Source: Labrenzia sp. DG1229
GTDB taxonomy: Bacteria; Pseudomonadota; Alphaproteobacteria; Rhizobiales; Stappiaceae
Length of the DNA stretch: 64,000 nucleotides
Assembly: GCF_000521215.1 (NCBI RefSeq)
Contig: NZ_KI928925.1
Location: 1 to 64,000, forward strand
Direction of reading: 5' to 3'
Below, one piece after another: positions 9,653-19,139 of this stretch; position 1 is the first letter of the stretch, and each line of letters starts with the position of its first letter. The translations under genes were made by a program, and so were the position numbers. A model generated the notes under the pieces. That model saw only the letters and a list, made by a program, of their open reading frames with translations, was not told the origin of the DNA and ran no database searches.

Positions 9653-9928
9653 ATGAATAAGAACGATCTGATCGCAGCTGTTGCAGAAAAGACTGGCCTC
9701 ACCAAGGCTCAGGCGGGCGAAGCAGTTGACGGGACTTTTGATGCAGTCACGGAAACGCTGAAAGGCGGCGACGAAGTCCGCATCATCGGCTTTGGTAACT
9801 TCACGGTTTCCGAACGTGCAGCGACTGAAGGCCGTAACCCGCGGACTGGCGAAACGATCCAGATCCCGGCTTCTAAGACGCCGAAGTTCAAGGCCGGTAA
9901 AGGCCTGAAAGACGCTGTGAACAGCTAA
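9653..9928 (+). CDS. hupB: DNA-binding protein HU
   Basis: HU is a small dimeric nucleoid protein that bends DNA. The 91-residue protein starting at [17 protein letters not shown] is a full-length HU. It has the conserved [12 protein letters not shown] core and the arm region [15 protein letters not shown], with the intercalating Pro. A longer frame from 9521 adds a basic stretch not found in HU and is rejected; AGAAAGG before 9653 supports the short start. It follows lon, as is common in proteobacteria, and ends in a strong terminator. Confidence 0.97.
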   Translation: MNKNDLIAAVAEKTGLTKAQAGEAVDGTFDAVTETLKGGDEVRIIGFGNFTVSERAATEGRNPRTGETIQIPASKTPKFKAGKGLKDAVNS

Positions 9929-9950
9929 GCGTTCATAGACGACTCGTCTT

Positions 9951-9993
9951 TTTAAACCCCGTATCCGGATTGCCGGATGCGGGGTTTAATTTG
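9951..9993 (+). terminator. Rho-independent terminator of hupB
   Basis: A 15-base stem (9954-9968 with 9973-9987, one G-U pair, ATTG loop) with the core AAACCCCG / CGGGGTTT is followed by AATTTGTT. The A-rich 5' side means it could also act weakly on the other strand. Confidence 0.85.
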
Positions 9994-10168
9994 TTCATCC
10001 GAAAGTCTTCCTGCACGTCTGTAGATTCGTGAAGAATTCCGAATCCGACAATGCCGGCTTGATGTTTCGCGTGAGCTTCATCCACATTCGAATACAAGCC
10101 ACGCATTTTTTCGAATTTGTTCTTGCCAAGTTTCATCGGACGACCTAAAAGGCGTCTCACCTCGTTGA

Positions 10169-10244
<76 letters not shown>

Positions 10245-10570
10245 TTTCCCCCGATTTTTCAATGCGATTCAAGTTACGCTGATACGTTCAATTCGTATCT
10301 CGTTTGCCCGGCGACCAATAGCGGTTGCCTGATCATCCGGCTACGCAAACAGTGGCTGATCTTGCGAAACCGTATCGAGCTCCCCCTTGACCCTGTCGGG
10401 TGTCGCAGCCCCTCTCCAGGCGAGGATTTTAGTGGCGACAATGTGCAAAGCTTCATTGAAAACAGTCTATCTGCACTGAGTGCGCTTTTTTCTTGTTTTT
10501 CTTGTTCCCGCAGTCTATACATTTCACTGGCTAAGTAAAAAATCTCGAAAAATTAAAAGCTTATCAAAAA
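10245..10570. other. intergenic region between tRNA-Val and the Na/Pi-type transporter
   Basis: No gene is supported. The last 100 bases are AT-rich and contain a candidate promoter at 10493-10521. Confidence 0.45.
10493..10521 (+). promoter_or_regulatory. candidate sigma-70-type promoter of the Na/Pi-type transporter
   Basis: TTGTTT (10493-10498) and TATACA (10516-10521) are separated by exactly 17 bases, about 50 bases before the start codon. It is supported by sequence match only. Confidence 0.35.
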
Positions 10571-12229
10571 ATGGCCTTTCTAATTTTGCTGAAAATACTC
10601 GGCGCGGTGATGTTGCTGCTTTATGCCGTTCGCATGGTCCGGACAGGTTTTGAAAGAGCATCAGGTCCGGCGTTGCGCCGTGCAATAAGCAAGGCTGCGT
10701 CCGGTCGCGTGACCGGTGTTTTCTCTGGAATGGCAGTTGCAGTCTTGCTTCAAAGCGCAACGGCGGTCGCGGTACTGGCAGCTGGCTTTGCTACGTCCGG
10801 CATCCTGACCACGGCTGCCGGCCTTGCCGTTCTTCTCGGCGCGGATCTCGGTTCGTCGCTCGTCGTTCAGTTTCTGGTCTTTGATCTCAGTTGGCTGGTA
10901 CCGCTTTTGTTGGCGGTTGGAGCCTGGTTGTTTCTCAAGATTGAATACCGCACTGCCAAGCAAACCGGACGGATTCTTGTCGGAATCGCGCTGGTCCTGA
11001 TTTCGCTGCAAATGATTGGAGACTCGACTGCGCCACTGAAAGAAGCGCGGTTCATGCCTCAAATCGCTGCGTATCTGGCATCCGACGTACTCACGGCCCT
11101 TGCACTTGGAGCCCTGCTTGCCTTCCTGATGCATTCAAGCGTGGCAACCGTGCTGATGATCGCAGCATTTGCGCAGAAGGCCGGTCTTCCCCTTGAGGCC
11201 GCGATTCCTCTGGTTCTCGGGGCAAATGCCGGTGCAGGAGCCGTTGCGATCTGGTTGACGAGAGGGATGGATCGAAAAGCAAGGCTTCTGCCGCTTGGAA
11301 ATTTCATTTTCAGGTCTGCAGGGGCGGTTGCTGCCCTGTTGCTGGTGACCTCGGTTCATTTACCGCTTGAGCAAATCAGCAGTCTGCCTGCGCAACAACT
11401 TGTTGCAGTCCACATACTGTTCAATCTGGCGCTGGTTTTGATCTGCACGCCGCTGACCGCTCCCATGGCCCGGTTGGTTGAACACATCTTGCCTGAGGAA
11501 GCCTCAACGGTTGAAGGTGAGCCCAATGCGCCCAAGAGTGCGCTGGATCAAAGGGTCGTGCACGTGCCTCGCCTGGCGCTTGCCAGTGCGACGCGCGAGT
11601 TGCTTCGCATGGGTGAGCAGGTTGAAGCCATGGCACAGCCTGTCATGATGATGCTGGACAATGGCAGCGTTCCGGAAATTCGCAGATTGCAGCAAATGGA
11701 TGGCAGCATCAACGTGATCCATTCGGACATCAAGCTCTACATTGCGGAGTTGAACCGCGGAGAACTTACCTCCAAAGAGGCTGAACAAAGCCTTGAACTT
11801 GCGAGCTTTGCAATCAATCTGGAGCGTGCAGGCGATCTCGTTTCGAAAAATCTGCTGGAAAGGGCCCTGGGGCTTCTCGAAAACGGAGTCAGTTTTTCAG
11901 AGGAAGGCCGACGGGAGTTGGAAAGAATGCACGATCGTGTGCTGGCCAACATGCAGCTGGCGCTTAACGTGCTTGTGTCGAGTGATGTCGCTTCCGCGCG
12001 CGAATTGATAGCGGAAAAAGACATGATGCGTCTGTTGGAAAAGGATTGCCATGACCGACATCTGGACAGGCTCAAGTCCCGGATGCCGGAAAGCATTGAA
12101 TCGAGCAATGCGCATATGGAAGTCGTCAGAAGCCTGAAGGAGATCAATTCTCTTTTCGCGACAGTCGCTGTCCCTATCCTGGCAAGGGAAGGGCAGCTAA
12201 GAGACAGTCGACTGGTTCCGGCTGAATAG
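10571..12229 (+). CDS. Na/Pi-cotransporter II-related protein with PhoU-like C-terminal domain
   Basis: The 552-residue protein has an inverted-repeat transporter core with two QS-type motifs: LLQSATAVAVLAAGF near residue 60 and HSSVATVLMIAAFA near 188. Several membrane helices surround them. Residues about 335-540 form a soluble helical region (ATRELLRMGEQVEAMAQPV, INLERAGDLVSKNLLERAL) like PhoU. This is the layout of the bacterial YjbB/NptA-related group, proposed to export or take up phosphate with sodium. The substrate is not proven by sequence. It stands alone between tRNA genes. Confidence 0.85.
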   Translation: MAFLILLKILGAVMLLLYAVRMVRTGFERASGPALRRAISKAASGRVTGVFSGMAVAVLLQSATAVAVLAAGFATSGILTTAAGLAVLLGADLGSSLVVQFLVFDLSWLVPLLLAVGAWLFLKIEYRTAKQTGRILVGIALVLISLQMIGDSTAPLKEARFMPQIAAYLASDVLTALALGALLAFLMHSSVATVLMIAAFAQKAGLPLEAAIPLVLGANAGAGAVAIWLTRGMDRKARLLPLGNFIFRSAGAVAALLLVTSVHLPLEQISSLPAQQLVAVHILFNLALVLICTPLTAPMARLVEHILPEEASTVEGEPNAPKSALDQRVVHVPRLALASATRELLRMGEQVEAMAQPVMMMLDNGSVPEIRRLQQMDGSINVIHSDIKLYIAELNRGELTSKEAEQSLELASFAINLERAGDLVSKNLLERALGLLENGVSFSEEGRRELERMHDRVLANMQLALNVLVSSDVASARELIAEKDMMRLLEKDCHDRHLDRLKSRMPESIESSNAHMEVVRSLKEINSLFATVAVPILAREGQLRDSRLVPAE

Positions 12230-12511
12230 ATATCGCACTGAAAGCAAACATCAAAACGGGCAACACCTTTGTTTGTTCGTCACTGTTTGAATTGAGCCGG
12301 GTAACGGATCCAATCGGAATGCCTTTCTGAGATCTCCACCACCGGTAGCGGGTTTTCCACATTGAAAAGTCGTCTTATCCGGAGAGGAAAAAGCAGGTTG
12401 TCCGCAGCTTTGTCAAAAATCGTCAATTTGGATGCGTCAGGGCGCTTGACTTCCCCATCCAGCCGCCGTACATCAGCGCCACTTCAGGGCGACGTCACGT
12501 CGCTGAACGAA

Positions 12512-12588
12512 GCGGGTGTAGCTCAGTTGGTTAGAGTGCCGGCCTGTCACGCCGGAGGTCGCGGGTTCGAGTCCCGTCACTCGCGCCA
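12512..12588 (+). tRNA. tRNA-Asp (anticodon GTC), first copy
   Basis: The acceptor stem GCGGGTG pairs with CACTCGC (one G-U pair), discriminator G and encoded CCA at 12586-12588. The anticodon loop CTGTCAC in the CCGGC/GCCGG stem gives GTC. The 280 bases before it, after the transporter stop at 12229, hold no supported gene. Confidence 0.97.
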
Positions 12589-12644
12589 CTTCCCAACCAA
12601 GGTCAAAGCGACCGGATCGGGATGGCGCAAACTACCGTGAATGT

Positions 12645-12721
12645 GCGGGTGTAGCTCAGTTGGTTAGAGTGCCGGCCTGTCACGCCGGAGGTCGCGGGTT
12701 CGAGTCCCGTCACTCGCGCCA
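12645..12721 (+). tRNA. tRNA-Asp (anticodon GTC), second copy
   Basis: This copy is identical to the first over the full 77 bases including CCA, and lies 133 bases downstream with a 56-base unique spacer. The two were probably made by tandem duplication and may share a transcript. Confidence 0.97.
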
Positions 12722-13228
12722 CTCACGGTATTCATGTATTTCCCCAAGACCTGATTGAGCGACAGTCCCTGCTGATCGACTGTAAAGTAGTTTTGGCTGC
12801 GTTCCGCCGTTATTGTTCCCCGACATTTGCCGTTCAATACGCCTGTAAACGCGTGACAGGTGCAATGCGTTCAATTTATTGTATTTTTGAAGGTTCGGGC
12901 GACTCAATCCTCTTTCTGGCTTTAGAGTCGCAATCATGAGAGGGTGCGGCATAATTGCGCTCGACTTGTGAAGAGAATTTACATTGGTGCAAACTGGCTG
13001 GAACCGGGGAGTTGAAGAGGGTCTTCTGGAATTTGGTTTGAGTGTGGCAAGAGTTTGACCGGATGGGGGTCTTGCGTTGCACCATATCGTAAGCTAAGCG
13101 TGCGATCGCATGTTGGTTCAATTGGCCGACGGGCTCTGCACGATCTGCCTGCTGGGAGAGGCGACGAGCGGGGGCCCAGGCTCCGGATCGCCTCCCGGTC
13201 CGCCTCCAAATGCAAGGACGCGAAAGAC
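12722..13228. other. intergenic region upstream of the nuo operon
   Basis: About 500 bases without a supported gene. The nuo operon promoter should be here, but I cannot assign -35 and -10 elements with confidence (TTGACC at 13055-13060 has no good -10). A frame in register with nuoA starts at 13055, but its extra 58 residues are not NuoA-like. Confidence 0.4.
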
Positions 13229-13594
13229 ATGGAAGAATTGCTGCGGGACTACATCCCGATTGTCGTGTTCGTCGGCATTGCGCTGGTGATTGGCCTTGCG
13301 CTGCTGATTTCTCCGTTTTTGCTGGCCTACCGGAATCCGGATCCGGAAAAACTCTCCGCATATGAATGTGGCTTCAACGCTTTCGATGATGCGCGCATGA
13401 AATTTGACGTGCGCTTTTATCTGGTGTCGATCCTGTTCATCATCTTTGATCTCGAAGTCGCGTTCCTGTTTCCCTGGTCGGCCGTATTCGGTGAACTGGG
13501 GTGGTACGGATTCTGGTCGATGATGATTTTTCTTGGCGTCCTGACGGTCGGTTTCATCTATGAGTGGAAAAAGGGAGCGCTGGAATGGGACTGA
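13229..13594 (+). CDS. nuoA: NADH-quinone oxidoreductase subunit A
   Basis: NuoA is a membrane subunit of complex I at the junction of the arms. The 121-residue protein has three hydrophobic helices and the conserved [20 protein letters not shown] loop region, which in this family sits near the quinone site. The start at 13229 gives the normal N-terminus ([19 protein letters not shown]). The gene overlaps nuoB by 10 bases and opens the 14-gene nuo operon. Confidence 0.96.
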   Translation: MEELLRDYIPIVVFVGIALVIGLALLISPFLLAYRNPDPEKLSAYECGFNAFDDARMKFDVRFYLVSILFIIFDLEVAFLFPWSAVFGELGWYGFWSMMIFLGVLTVGFIYEWKKGALEWD

Positions 13595-14163
13595 CCACGA
13601 CAGAACCGCTCGTTGCGCAAGCACCAAAGGGCATCATCGATCCGAACACCGGCAAACCGGTTGGTGAAGACGATGCTTTTTTCCTGGATGTGAACAACGA
13701 GTTGGCGGACAAAGGCTTTCTCGTAACGTCGACCGACAATCTCATTCAATGGGCGCGCACAGGGTCCCTGATGTGGATGACTTTCGGCCTTGCGTGCTGC
13801 GCCGTTGAAATGATGCAGATGTCGATGCCTCGCTACGACGCTGAACGCTTCGGTTTCGCCCCGCGCGCATCCCCCAGGCAATCCGACGTGATGATCGTTG
13901 CCGGCACGTTGACCAACAAGATGGCGCCCGCTCTGCGCAAGGTCTACGATCAGATGCCCGAGCCGCGTTACGTAATCTCGATGGGTTCATGCGCGAATGG
14001 CGGCGGTTATTATCACTATTCCTATTCTGTGGTGCGTGGCTGCGACCGCGTTGTGCCCGTCGACATTTATGTGCCTGGTTGTCCCCCGACGGCTGAAGCG
14101 CTTCTTTATGGTGTTCTCCTTCTTCAAAAGAAGATCAGGCGCACAGGAACGATCGAACGGTAA
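13585..14163 (+). CDS. nuoB: NADH-quinone oxidoreductase subunit B
   Basis: NuoB (PSST) carries cluster N2, the last iron-sulfur centre before quinone. The 192-residue protein has the ligand set in [23 protein letters not shown] and VPGCPPTAE. The start at 13585 is preferred over 13564 because it begins at the usual [12 protein letters not shown] N-terminus; it overlaps the end of nuoA. About 96 bases separate it from nuoC. Confidence 0.96.
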   Translation: MGLTTTEPLVAQAPKGIIDPNTGKPVGEDDAFFLDVNNELADKGFLVTSTDNLIQWARTGSLMWMTFGLACCAVEMMQMSMPRYDAERFGFAPRASPRQSDVMIVAGTLTNKMAPALRKVYDQMPEPRYVISMGSCANGGGYYHYSYSVVRGCDRVVPVDIYVPGCPPTAEALLYGVLLLQKKIRRTGTIER

Positions 14164-14259
14164 GAGATCTGTCGCCAATGATTTGGCATTGGATTTTTGT
14201 AATAAAACAGGCGCTTCGCGTCTCTTGAAAATGGCTCCTGGGGAGTGAGGTCGAACACG

Positions 14260-14865
14260 ATGGACGAGACGCTGAAGGAACTCGCTGAGCATATCGAGCT
14301 TGGCCTGGGTGAGTCTCTTGTGTCCTACAAGGTCGAGTATGGTGAGCTGACGCTTTCCGTAAATGCGACCGACATTCTCGATGTGATCCGTTTTCTGCGC
14401 GACAACAGTTCATGCAAGTTCGTCAATCTGACTGATATTTGCGGGGTCGATTATCCGGCACGCGAAAGGCGTTTCGATGTCGTTTATCACTTCCTTTCCC
14501 CGGTCCAGAATCAGCGCATCCGAGTGAAGCTTGAAACTGACGAAGACACAGCTGTGGCTTCGCTTACGCCCTTGTTTCCCGGTGCGGAATGGTTTGAACG
14601 TGAGGCCTATGACATGTACGGCATTCTTTTCACCGGCCACCCGGATCTTCGCCGTATACTGACCGACTACGGCTTTGATGGTCACCCGTTACGGAAGGAT
14701 TTCCCCGTTACCGGATTTGTCGAAGTCCGTTACGACGACGAAAAGAAGCGTGTTGTCTACGAGCCGGTGCGGCTGAACCAGGAAATGCGCTCATTCGATT
14801 TTCTTTCGCCATGGGAGGGCACTGACTACGTGCTGCCAGGCGACGAAAAAGCAACGACGAATTGA
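14260..14865 (+). CDS. nuoC: NADH-quinone oxidoreductase subunit C
   Basis: NuoC is the 30-kDa peripheral arm subunit that packs on NuoD. The 201-residue protein has the family signature [20 protein letters not shown] and ends [13 protein letters not shown]. Start 14260 is chosen over the GTG at 14245 because the AGTGAGG sequence at 14244-14250 then sits as its ribosome-binding site. NuoC and NuoD are separate here, unlike the fused NuoCD of enterobacteria. Confidence 0.96.
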   Translation: MDETLKELAEHIELGLGESLVSYKVEYGELTLSVNATDILDVIRFLRDNSSCKFVNLTDICGVDYPARERRFDVVYHFLSPVQNQRIRVKLETDEDTAVASLTPLFPGAEWFEREAYDMYGILFTGHPDLRRILTDYGFDGHPLRKDFPVTGFVEVRYDDEKKRVVYEPVRLNQEMRSFDFLSPWEGTDYVLPGDEKATTN

Positions 14866-14876
14866 GGCGGGCAGGG

Positions 14877-15311
14877 ATGAGCGAGCAGCTAACAGGCAGT
14901 TGTCTTTGCGGGGAAGTCAAGTTTACCGCTGTTCCCACCGATGGCGAAATGGGTGTCTGCCACTGCGAAATGTGCAGACGCTGGACCGGTGGCACCTACA
15001 TGGCGGTTTCCTGCGGCACGAGCGTCTCGTTTCAGGATGAAACAGCGCTCGGCGTCTACAGGTCATCGGATTATGGGGAGCGCGTATTTTGCAAGACTTG
15101 CGGCTCCACAATCGCGTGGCGCCTGCGGGACGGATCCCACACTTCGATGTCGGCGCAGGCGTTCGACGATCCTTCGATCTTCAAATTCACATCTGAAATC
15201 TTCGTGGATGAGCAACCGGAAAATTACGCGTTTGCGAATGAAACCCGCAAAATGACCGGGCCGGAAGTCTTCGCGTACTACGCCCAAAAGCAGGATCCTC
15301 AAAATGGCTGA
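14877..15311 (+). CDS. GFA / CENP-V fold zinc protein inserted in the nuo operon
   Basis: The 144-residue protein has the cysteine pattern of the GFA family (glutathione-dependent formaldehyde-activating enzyme-like): [10 protein letters not shown] (C9, C11), [13 protein letters not shown] (C28, C30, C33) and FCKTCGST. Members bind zinc; most have no proven reaction. It lies between nuoC and nuoD, 11 bases after nuoC, and overlaps nuoD by 8 bases, so it is co-transcribed and probably translationally coupled. GGCGGGCAGGG before the ATG supports start 14877. It is not a standard complex I subunit; a link to complex I assembly or to formaldehyde handling is conjecture. Confidence 0.85.
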   Translation: MSEQLTGSCLCGEVKFTAVPTDGEMGVCHCEMCRRWTGGTYMAVSCGTSVSFQDETALGVYRSSDYGERVFCKTCGSTIAWRLRDGSHTSMSAQAFDDPSIFKFTSEIFVDEQPENYAFANETRKMTGPEVFAYYAQKQDPQNG

Positions 15312-16488
15312 GGCTCAGGTCAGAAACTTCAACATCAACTTCGGACCGCAGCATCCGGCGGCACACGGAGTTCTTCGCCTGGTGCTGGAGCTGGATGGCG
15401 AGGTTGTAACCCGCGTCGACCCGCATATTGGTCTCCTGCATCGAGGAACCGAAAAGCTCATCGAGCAGAAGACGTATCTGCAGGCAATTCCTTACTTCGA
15501 TCGCCTCGATTACGTGGCGCCGATGAACCAGGAACATGCATTTGCAATGGCTGTCGAGCGGCTGATTGGGATCGAGGTGCCGAAGCGGGGCCAGCTGATC
15601 AGAGTTCTCTATTCAGAAATCGGTCGCATCCTGTCACACCTCTTGAACGTGACGACACAGGCGATGGATGTCGGAGCCCTGACACCACCACTTTGGGGAT
15701 TCGAGCCTCGCGAAGAGCTGATGGTGTTCTACGAGCGTGCCTGTGGTGCCCGCATGCATTCCGCCTATGTACGTCCCGGCGGAGTTCATCAGGACCTGCC
15801 GCGCGATCTTCTCGACGACATCTGGGATTTCTGCGACCCGTTCCTGCAGACACTGGATGATATTGAAGGATTGCTGACCGACAACAGGATCTTCAAGCAG
15901 CGCAATGTCGATATCGGTGTCGTCGATCTGGATGATGCTTGGGCATGGGGTTTTTCCGGTGTCATGGTTCGCGGGTCGGGAGCTGCATGGGATTTGCGCA
16001 AGTCTCAACCCTATGAGTGTTATCCCGAACTCGAATTCGACATTCCGATCGGCAAGAACGGTGACTGCTACGATCGCTATCTCATTCGCATGGAAGAAAT
16101 GCGTCAGTCGGTTCGGATCATGAAACAATGCCTTGAGAAACTGACTGTGGAAACAGGACCTGTTTCTTCGGTAGACGGCAAGATCGTTCCACCGAAGCGC
16201 GGTGAAATGAAGCGTTCAATGGAAGCGCTTATTCATCACTTCAAGCTCTACACGGAGGGTTATCACGTCCCGGCAGGCGAGGTGTATGCCGCCGTTGAGG
16301 CGCCAAAGGGTGAATTTGGCGTCTATCTTGTTTCGGACGGTACCAACAAGCCGTACAGGTGCAAGATCAAGGCACCTGGATACGCGCATCTGCAGGCTAT
16401 GGACTTCCTTTGCCGCGGCCACATGCTCGCTGACGTCTCGGCGGTGCTTGGTTCAATGGATATCGTGTTCGGTGAGGTCGACCGCTGA
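15304..16488 (+). CDS. nuoD: NADH-quinone oxidoreductase subunit D
   Basis: NuoD (49-kDa subunit) forms the quinone-binding pocket with NuoB and is related to the large subunit of NiFe hydrogenases. The 394-residue protein has the conserved [20 protein letters not shown] start, [14 protein letters not shown] and the C-terminal DIVFGEVDR. The length is normal. The start overlaps the end of the GFA gene by 8 bases. Confidence 0.97.
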   Translation: MAEAQVRNFNINFGPQHPAAHGVLRLVLELDGEVVTRVDPHIGLLHRGTEKLIEQKTYLQAIPYFDRLDYVAPMNQEHAFAMAVERLIGIEVPKRGQLIRVLYSEIGRILSHLLNVTTQAMDVGALTPPLWGFEPREELMVFYERACGARMHSAYVRPGGVHQDLPRDLLDDIWDFCDPFLQTLDDIEGLLTDNRIFKQRNVDIGVVDLDDAWAWGFSGVMVRGSGAAWDLRKSQPYECYPELEFDIPIGKNGDCYDRYLIRMEEMRQSVRIMKQCLEKLTVETGPVSSVDGKIVPPKRGEMKRSMEALIHHFKLYTEGYHVPAGEVYAAVEAPKGEFGVYLVSDGTNKPYRCKIKAPGYAHLQAMDFLCRGHMLADVSAVLGSMDIVFGEVDR

Positions 16489-16569
16489 TGCAGGCGATCA
16501 ACTACTCTTATTCGACCCTGGCAGCCGCCGAGCCGGCTCCGGTCACTGTGACAGAACGGGGATAACACC

Positions 16570-17802
16570 ATGGCGGTTCGCCGACTTGCCGCGGAACAAC
16601 CAGAAAGCTTCGAGTTCACCGAGAAGAATCTCGCATGGGCAAAGAAGCTGATCGATCGTTATCCGGCGGGCCGTCAGGCTTCCGCGGTCATTCCGCTGTT
16701 GTGGCGTGCACAGGAGCAGAACGACGGCTGGGTCAGTGAGCCCTCCATCCGGTATATCGCAGAACTTCTCGACATGCCGAACATTCGTGTCCTGGAAGTG
16801 GCGACATTCTATACGATGTTCCAGCTGCAACCTGTCGGCAAGAAAGCGCATATTCAGGTTTGCGGTACGACGCCGTGCCAGCTACGTGGATCAGAGGATC
16901 TGATCGAAATCTGCAAATCCCGCATTGCGAACCACATGCACGAAATCTCCGAGGATGGCATGTTCTCCTGGGAAGAAGTCGAGTGCCTGGGAGCCTGCGT
17001 CAATGCGCCGATGGTGCAGATCTACAAGGATACCTACGAAGACCTGACCCCGGAGAGCTTTGAAAACCTGCTCGACGACATTGAAGCCGGCAACGAAGTG
17101 ACGCCGGGCCCACAGAATGGCCGCCGGTTTGCGATGGCCGAGGGTGGCCTGACAAGTCTGGCCGAACTTGACGACGACACCGAGGGTGTTGTGCCGTTAC
17201 CGCATGTCGTTGACGGCGCGGAAAAGGCGTCGCACGAGTTTGCAGGCGCCGCCATCAACACAGGTGGCAATGACTATGACGGTGTGCCTGCACCGGCTGA
17301 AGATGCCGTCGCGAAGGTGAGGGCGGAGTTCGCTGCGAAAGCGGAAAAGCAGGCTGAAACTCCAGTTCCGGCTGCAGCCGAGAAGAAAGCTGCGGCTCCT
17401 GCACCGAAGAAAGAACAACCAAAGACGTCATCTGCGAAGAAAAAGGCGACCGCTGCCCCGAAGCCGAAAGAAGTTGCAGCCGAGACGCCAGCAGTTGAAG
17501 AACAAGCGCCCGAGACGCTGGATGGGCCTCGTAGTGGCAAGGCGGACGATCTGAAGAAACTGAAGGGTGTCGGACCGAAACTCGAAGCGACGCTTCACGA
17601 ACTCGGGTTTTATCACTTCGATCAGGTTGCCAACTGGGGGCCAGCCGAAGTCGCCTGGGTGGATAGCCGGCTGAAGTTCAAGGGCCGCATTGAGCGTGAT
17701 GGCTGGATCGAGCAAGCCAGAACTCTTGCTGCCGGCGAAGACACTGAATTTTCCAAGCGCGTGGAAGCCGGTGAAGTGGCCTCCTCGAAGAGCGAAGACT
17801 AG
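16570..17802 (+). CDS. nuoE: NADH-quinone oxidoreductase subunit E with C-terminal extension
   Basis: NuoE (24-kDa) holds the N1a [2Fe-2S] cluster, with ligands C98, C103, C139 and C143 in a thioredoxin-like fold ending near residue 180. The protein continues to 410 residues, far longer than the roughly 165-210 typical of most bacteria. An Ala/Lys/Pro/Glu-rich linker (about 255-320) leads to a compact domain with a helix-hairpin-helix-like motif ([20 protein letters not shown]) and a Trp-rich end. Such extensions are known in alphaproteobacterial NuoE; their role is unclear. Confidence 0.95.
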   Translation: MAVRRLAAEQPESFEFTEKNLAWAKKLIDRYPAGRQASAVIPLLWRAQEQNDGWVSEPSIRYIAELLDMPNIRVLEVATFYTMFQLQPVGKKAHIQVCGTTPCQLRGSEDLIEICKSRIANHMHEISEDGMFSWEEVECLGACVNAPMVQIYKDTYEDLTPESFENLLDDIEAGNEVTPGPQNGRRFAMAEGGLTSLAELDDDTEGVVPLPHVVDGAEKASHEFAGAAINTGGNDYDGVPAPAEDAVAKVRAEFAAKAEKQAETPVPAAAEKKAAAPAPKKEQPKTSSAKKKATAAPKPKEVAAETPAVEEQAPETLDGPRSGKADDLKKLKGVGPKLEATLHELGFYHFDQVANWGPAEVAWVDSRLKFKGRIERDGWIEQARTLAAGEDTEFSKRVEAGEVASSKSED

Positions 17803-17811
17803 GGGGAAGAG

Positions 17812-19113
17812 ATGCTGAAAGATCAGGATCGGATCTTCACCAATATCTACGGTCTGCACGACTGGGGACTGGACGGCGCGAAAAAGCGCGGCCAGTGGGA
17901 CGATACCAAAGGGCTGATCGAAAAGGGCCGCGACTGGATCATTCAGGAAATGAAGGATTCCGGTCTGCGCGGACGTGGTGGTGCAGGCTTCCCGACGGGA
18001 CTGAAATGGTCGTTCATGCCCAAGGCAACCGACGGGCGTCCGGCTTATCTCGTCGTCAATGCCGACGAATCCGAACCTGGAACCTGCAAGGATCGGGAAA
18101 TACTGCGTCACGACCCGCATACGCTGGTCGAGGGATGCCTGGTAGCCGGTTTCGCCATGGGGGCCATTGCTGCCTATATCTACGTGCGCGGCGAATTCAT
18201 CCGCGAACGCGAACGACTGCAGGCGGCGATCGATCAGGCATACGATGACGGACTGATCGGCAAGAACAACAAGAACGGTTACGATTTCGACATCTATGTC
18301 CATCACGGCGCCGGTGCCTACATCTGCGGCGAGGAAACCGCGCTGCTGGAAAGTCTTGAAGGCAAGAAAGGCCAACCGCGGCTGAAACCGCCCTTTCCGG
18401 CCAATGTCGGCCTCTATGGCTGTCCGACGACTGTAAACAACGTTGAGTCCATTGCCGTGGCGCCAACGATACTGCGACGGGGAGCAGCCTGGTTCTCCGC
18501 CCTCGGGCGGCCAAACAACACCGGCACGAAACTCTTCTGCGTCTCCGGACACGTTAATCAGCCGGCCACCTTTGAAGAAGAACTCGGAGTTCCGTTTTCA
18601 GAGATGATCGAAAAGCATTGCGGCGGTATTCGCGGTGGATGGGACAACCTTCTGGCGGTTATCCCGGGCGGGTCCTCGGTCCCCTGCTGCACGGCGGACG
18701 AGATCAAGGACGCGCCGATGGATTTCGATACCCTTCGCGGTATGGGCTCCGGCCTTGGAACCGCGGCCGTGATCGTGATGGATAAGTCAACCGACATCAT
18801 CAAGGCGATCGCGCGCCTTTCCTACTTCTACAAGCATGAAAGCTGCGGTCAGTGCACGCCATGCCGGGAAGGCACAGGCTGGATGTGGCGGGTGATGGAA
18901 CGCATGGTCAAGGGCGAATCCTCCTACGAGGAAATCGACATGCTGTTCAAGGTTACCAAGCAGGTCGAAGGCCATACGATTTGTGCGCTCGGGGATGCGG
19001 CTGCATGGCCGATCCAGGGTTTGATCAAGAATTTCCGGCCGGTCATCGAGCAACGCATCGACGACTATGTTGCCAAGTCGAAGGCGTCTTCGACAATGGT
19101 GGCGGCTGAGTGA
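17812..19113 (+). CDS. nuoF: NADH-quinone oxidoreductase subunit F
   Basis: NuoF (51-kDa) binds NADH and FMN and holds cluster N3. The 433-residue protein has the glycine-rich [13 protein letters not shown] segment, the [19 protein letters not shown] nucleotide region and the N3 ligands in [14 protein letters not shown] plus a later HTICALGD Cys. It starts 9 bases after nuoE and its stop overlaps a GTG just before nuoG. Confidence 0.97.
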   Translation: MLKDQDRIFTNIYGLHDWGLDGAKKRGQWDDTKGLIEKGRDWIIQEMKDSGLRGRGGAGFPTGLKWSFMPKATDGRPAYLVVNADESEPGTCKDREILRHDPHTLVEGCLVAGFAMGAIAAYIYVRGEFIRERERLQAAIDQAYDDGLIGKNNKNGYDFDIYVHHGAGAYICGEETALLESLEGKKGQPRLKPPFPANVGLYGCPTTVNNVESIAVAPTILRRGAAWFSALGRPNNTGTKLFCVSGHVNQPATFEEELGVPFSEMIEKHCGGIRGGWDNLLAVIPGGSSVPCCTADEIKDAPMDFDTLRGMGSGLGTAAVIVMDKSTDIIKAIARLSYFYKHESCGQCTPCREGTGWMWRVMERMVKGESSYEEIDMLFKVTKQVEGHTICALGDAAAWPIQGLIKNFRPVIEQRIDDYVAKSKASSTMVAAE

Positions 19114-19139
19114 GCGGAACGGGATTTGGAGAGCAACGG

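Noticed and set aside
13055-13228. Extended nuoA start
   Set aside because: The 58 extra residues are not NuoA-like; the ATG at 13229 gives the normal N-terminus.
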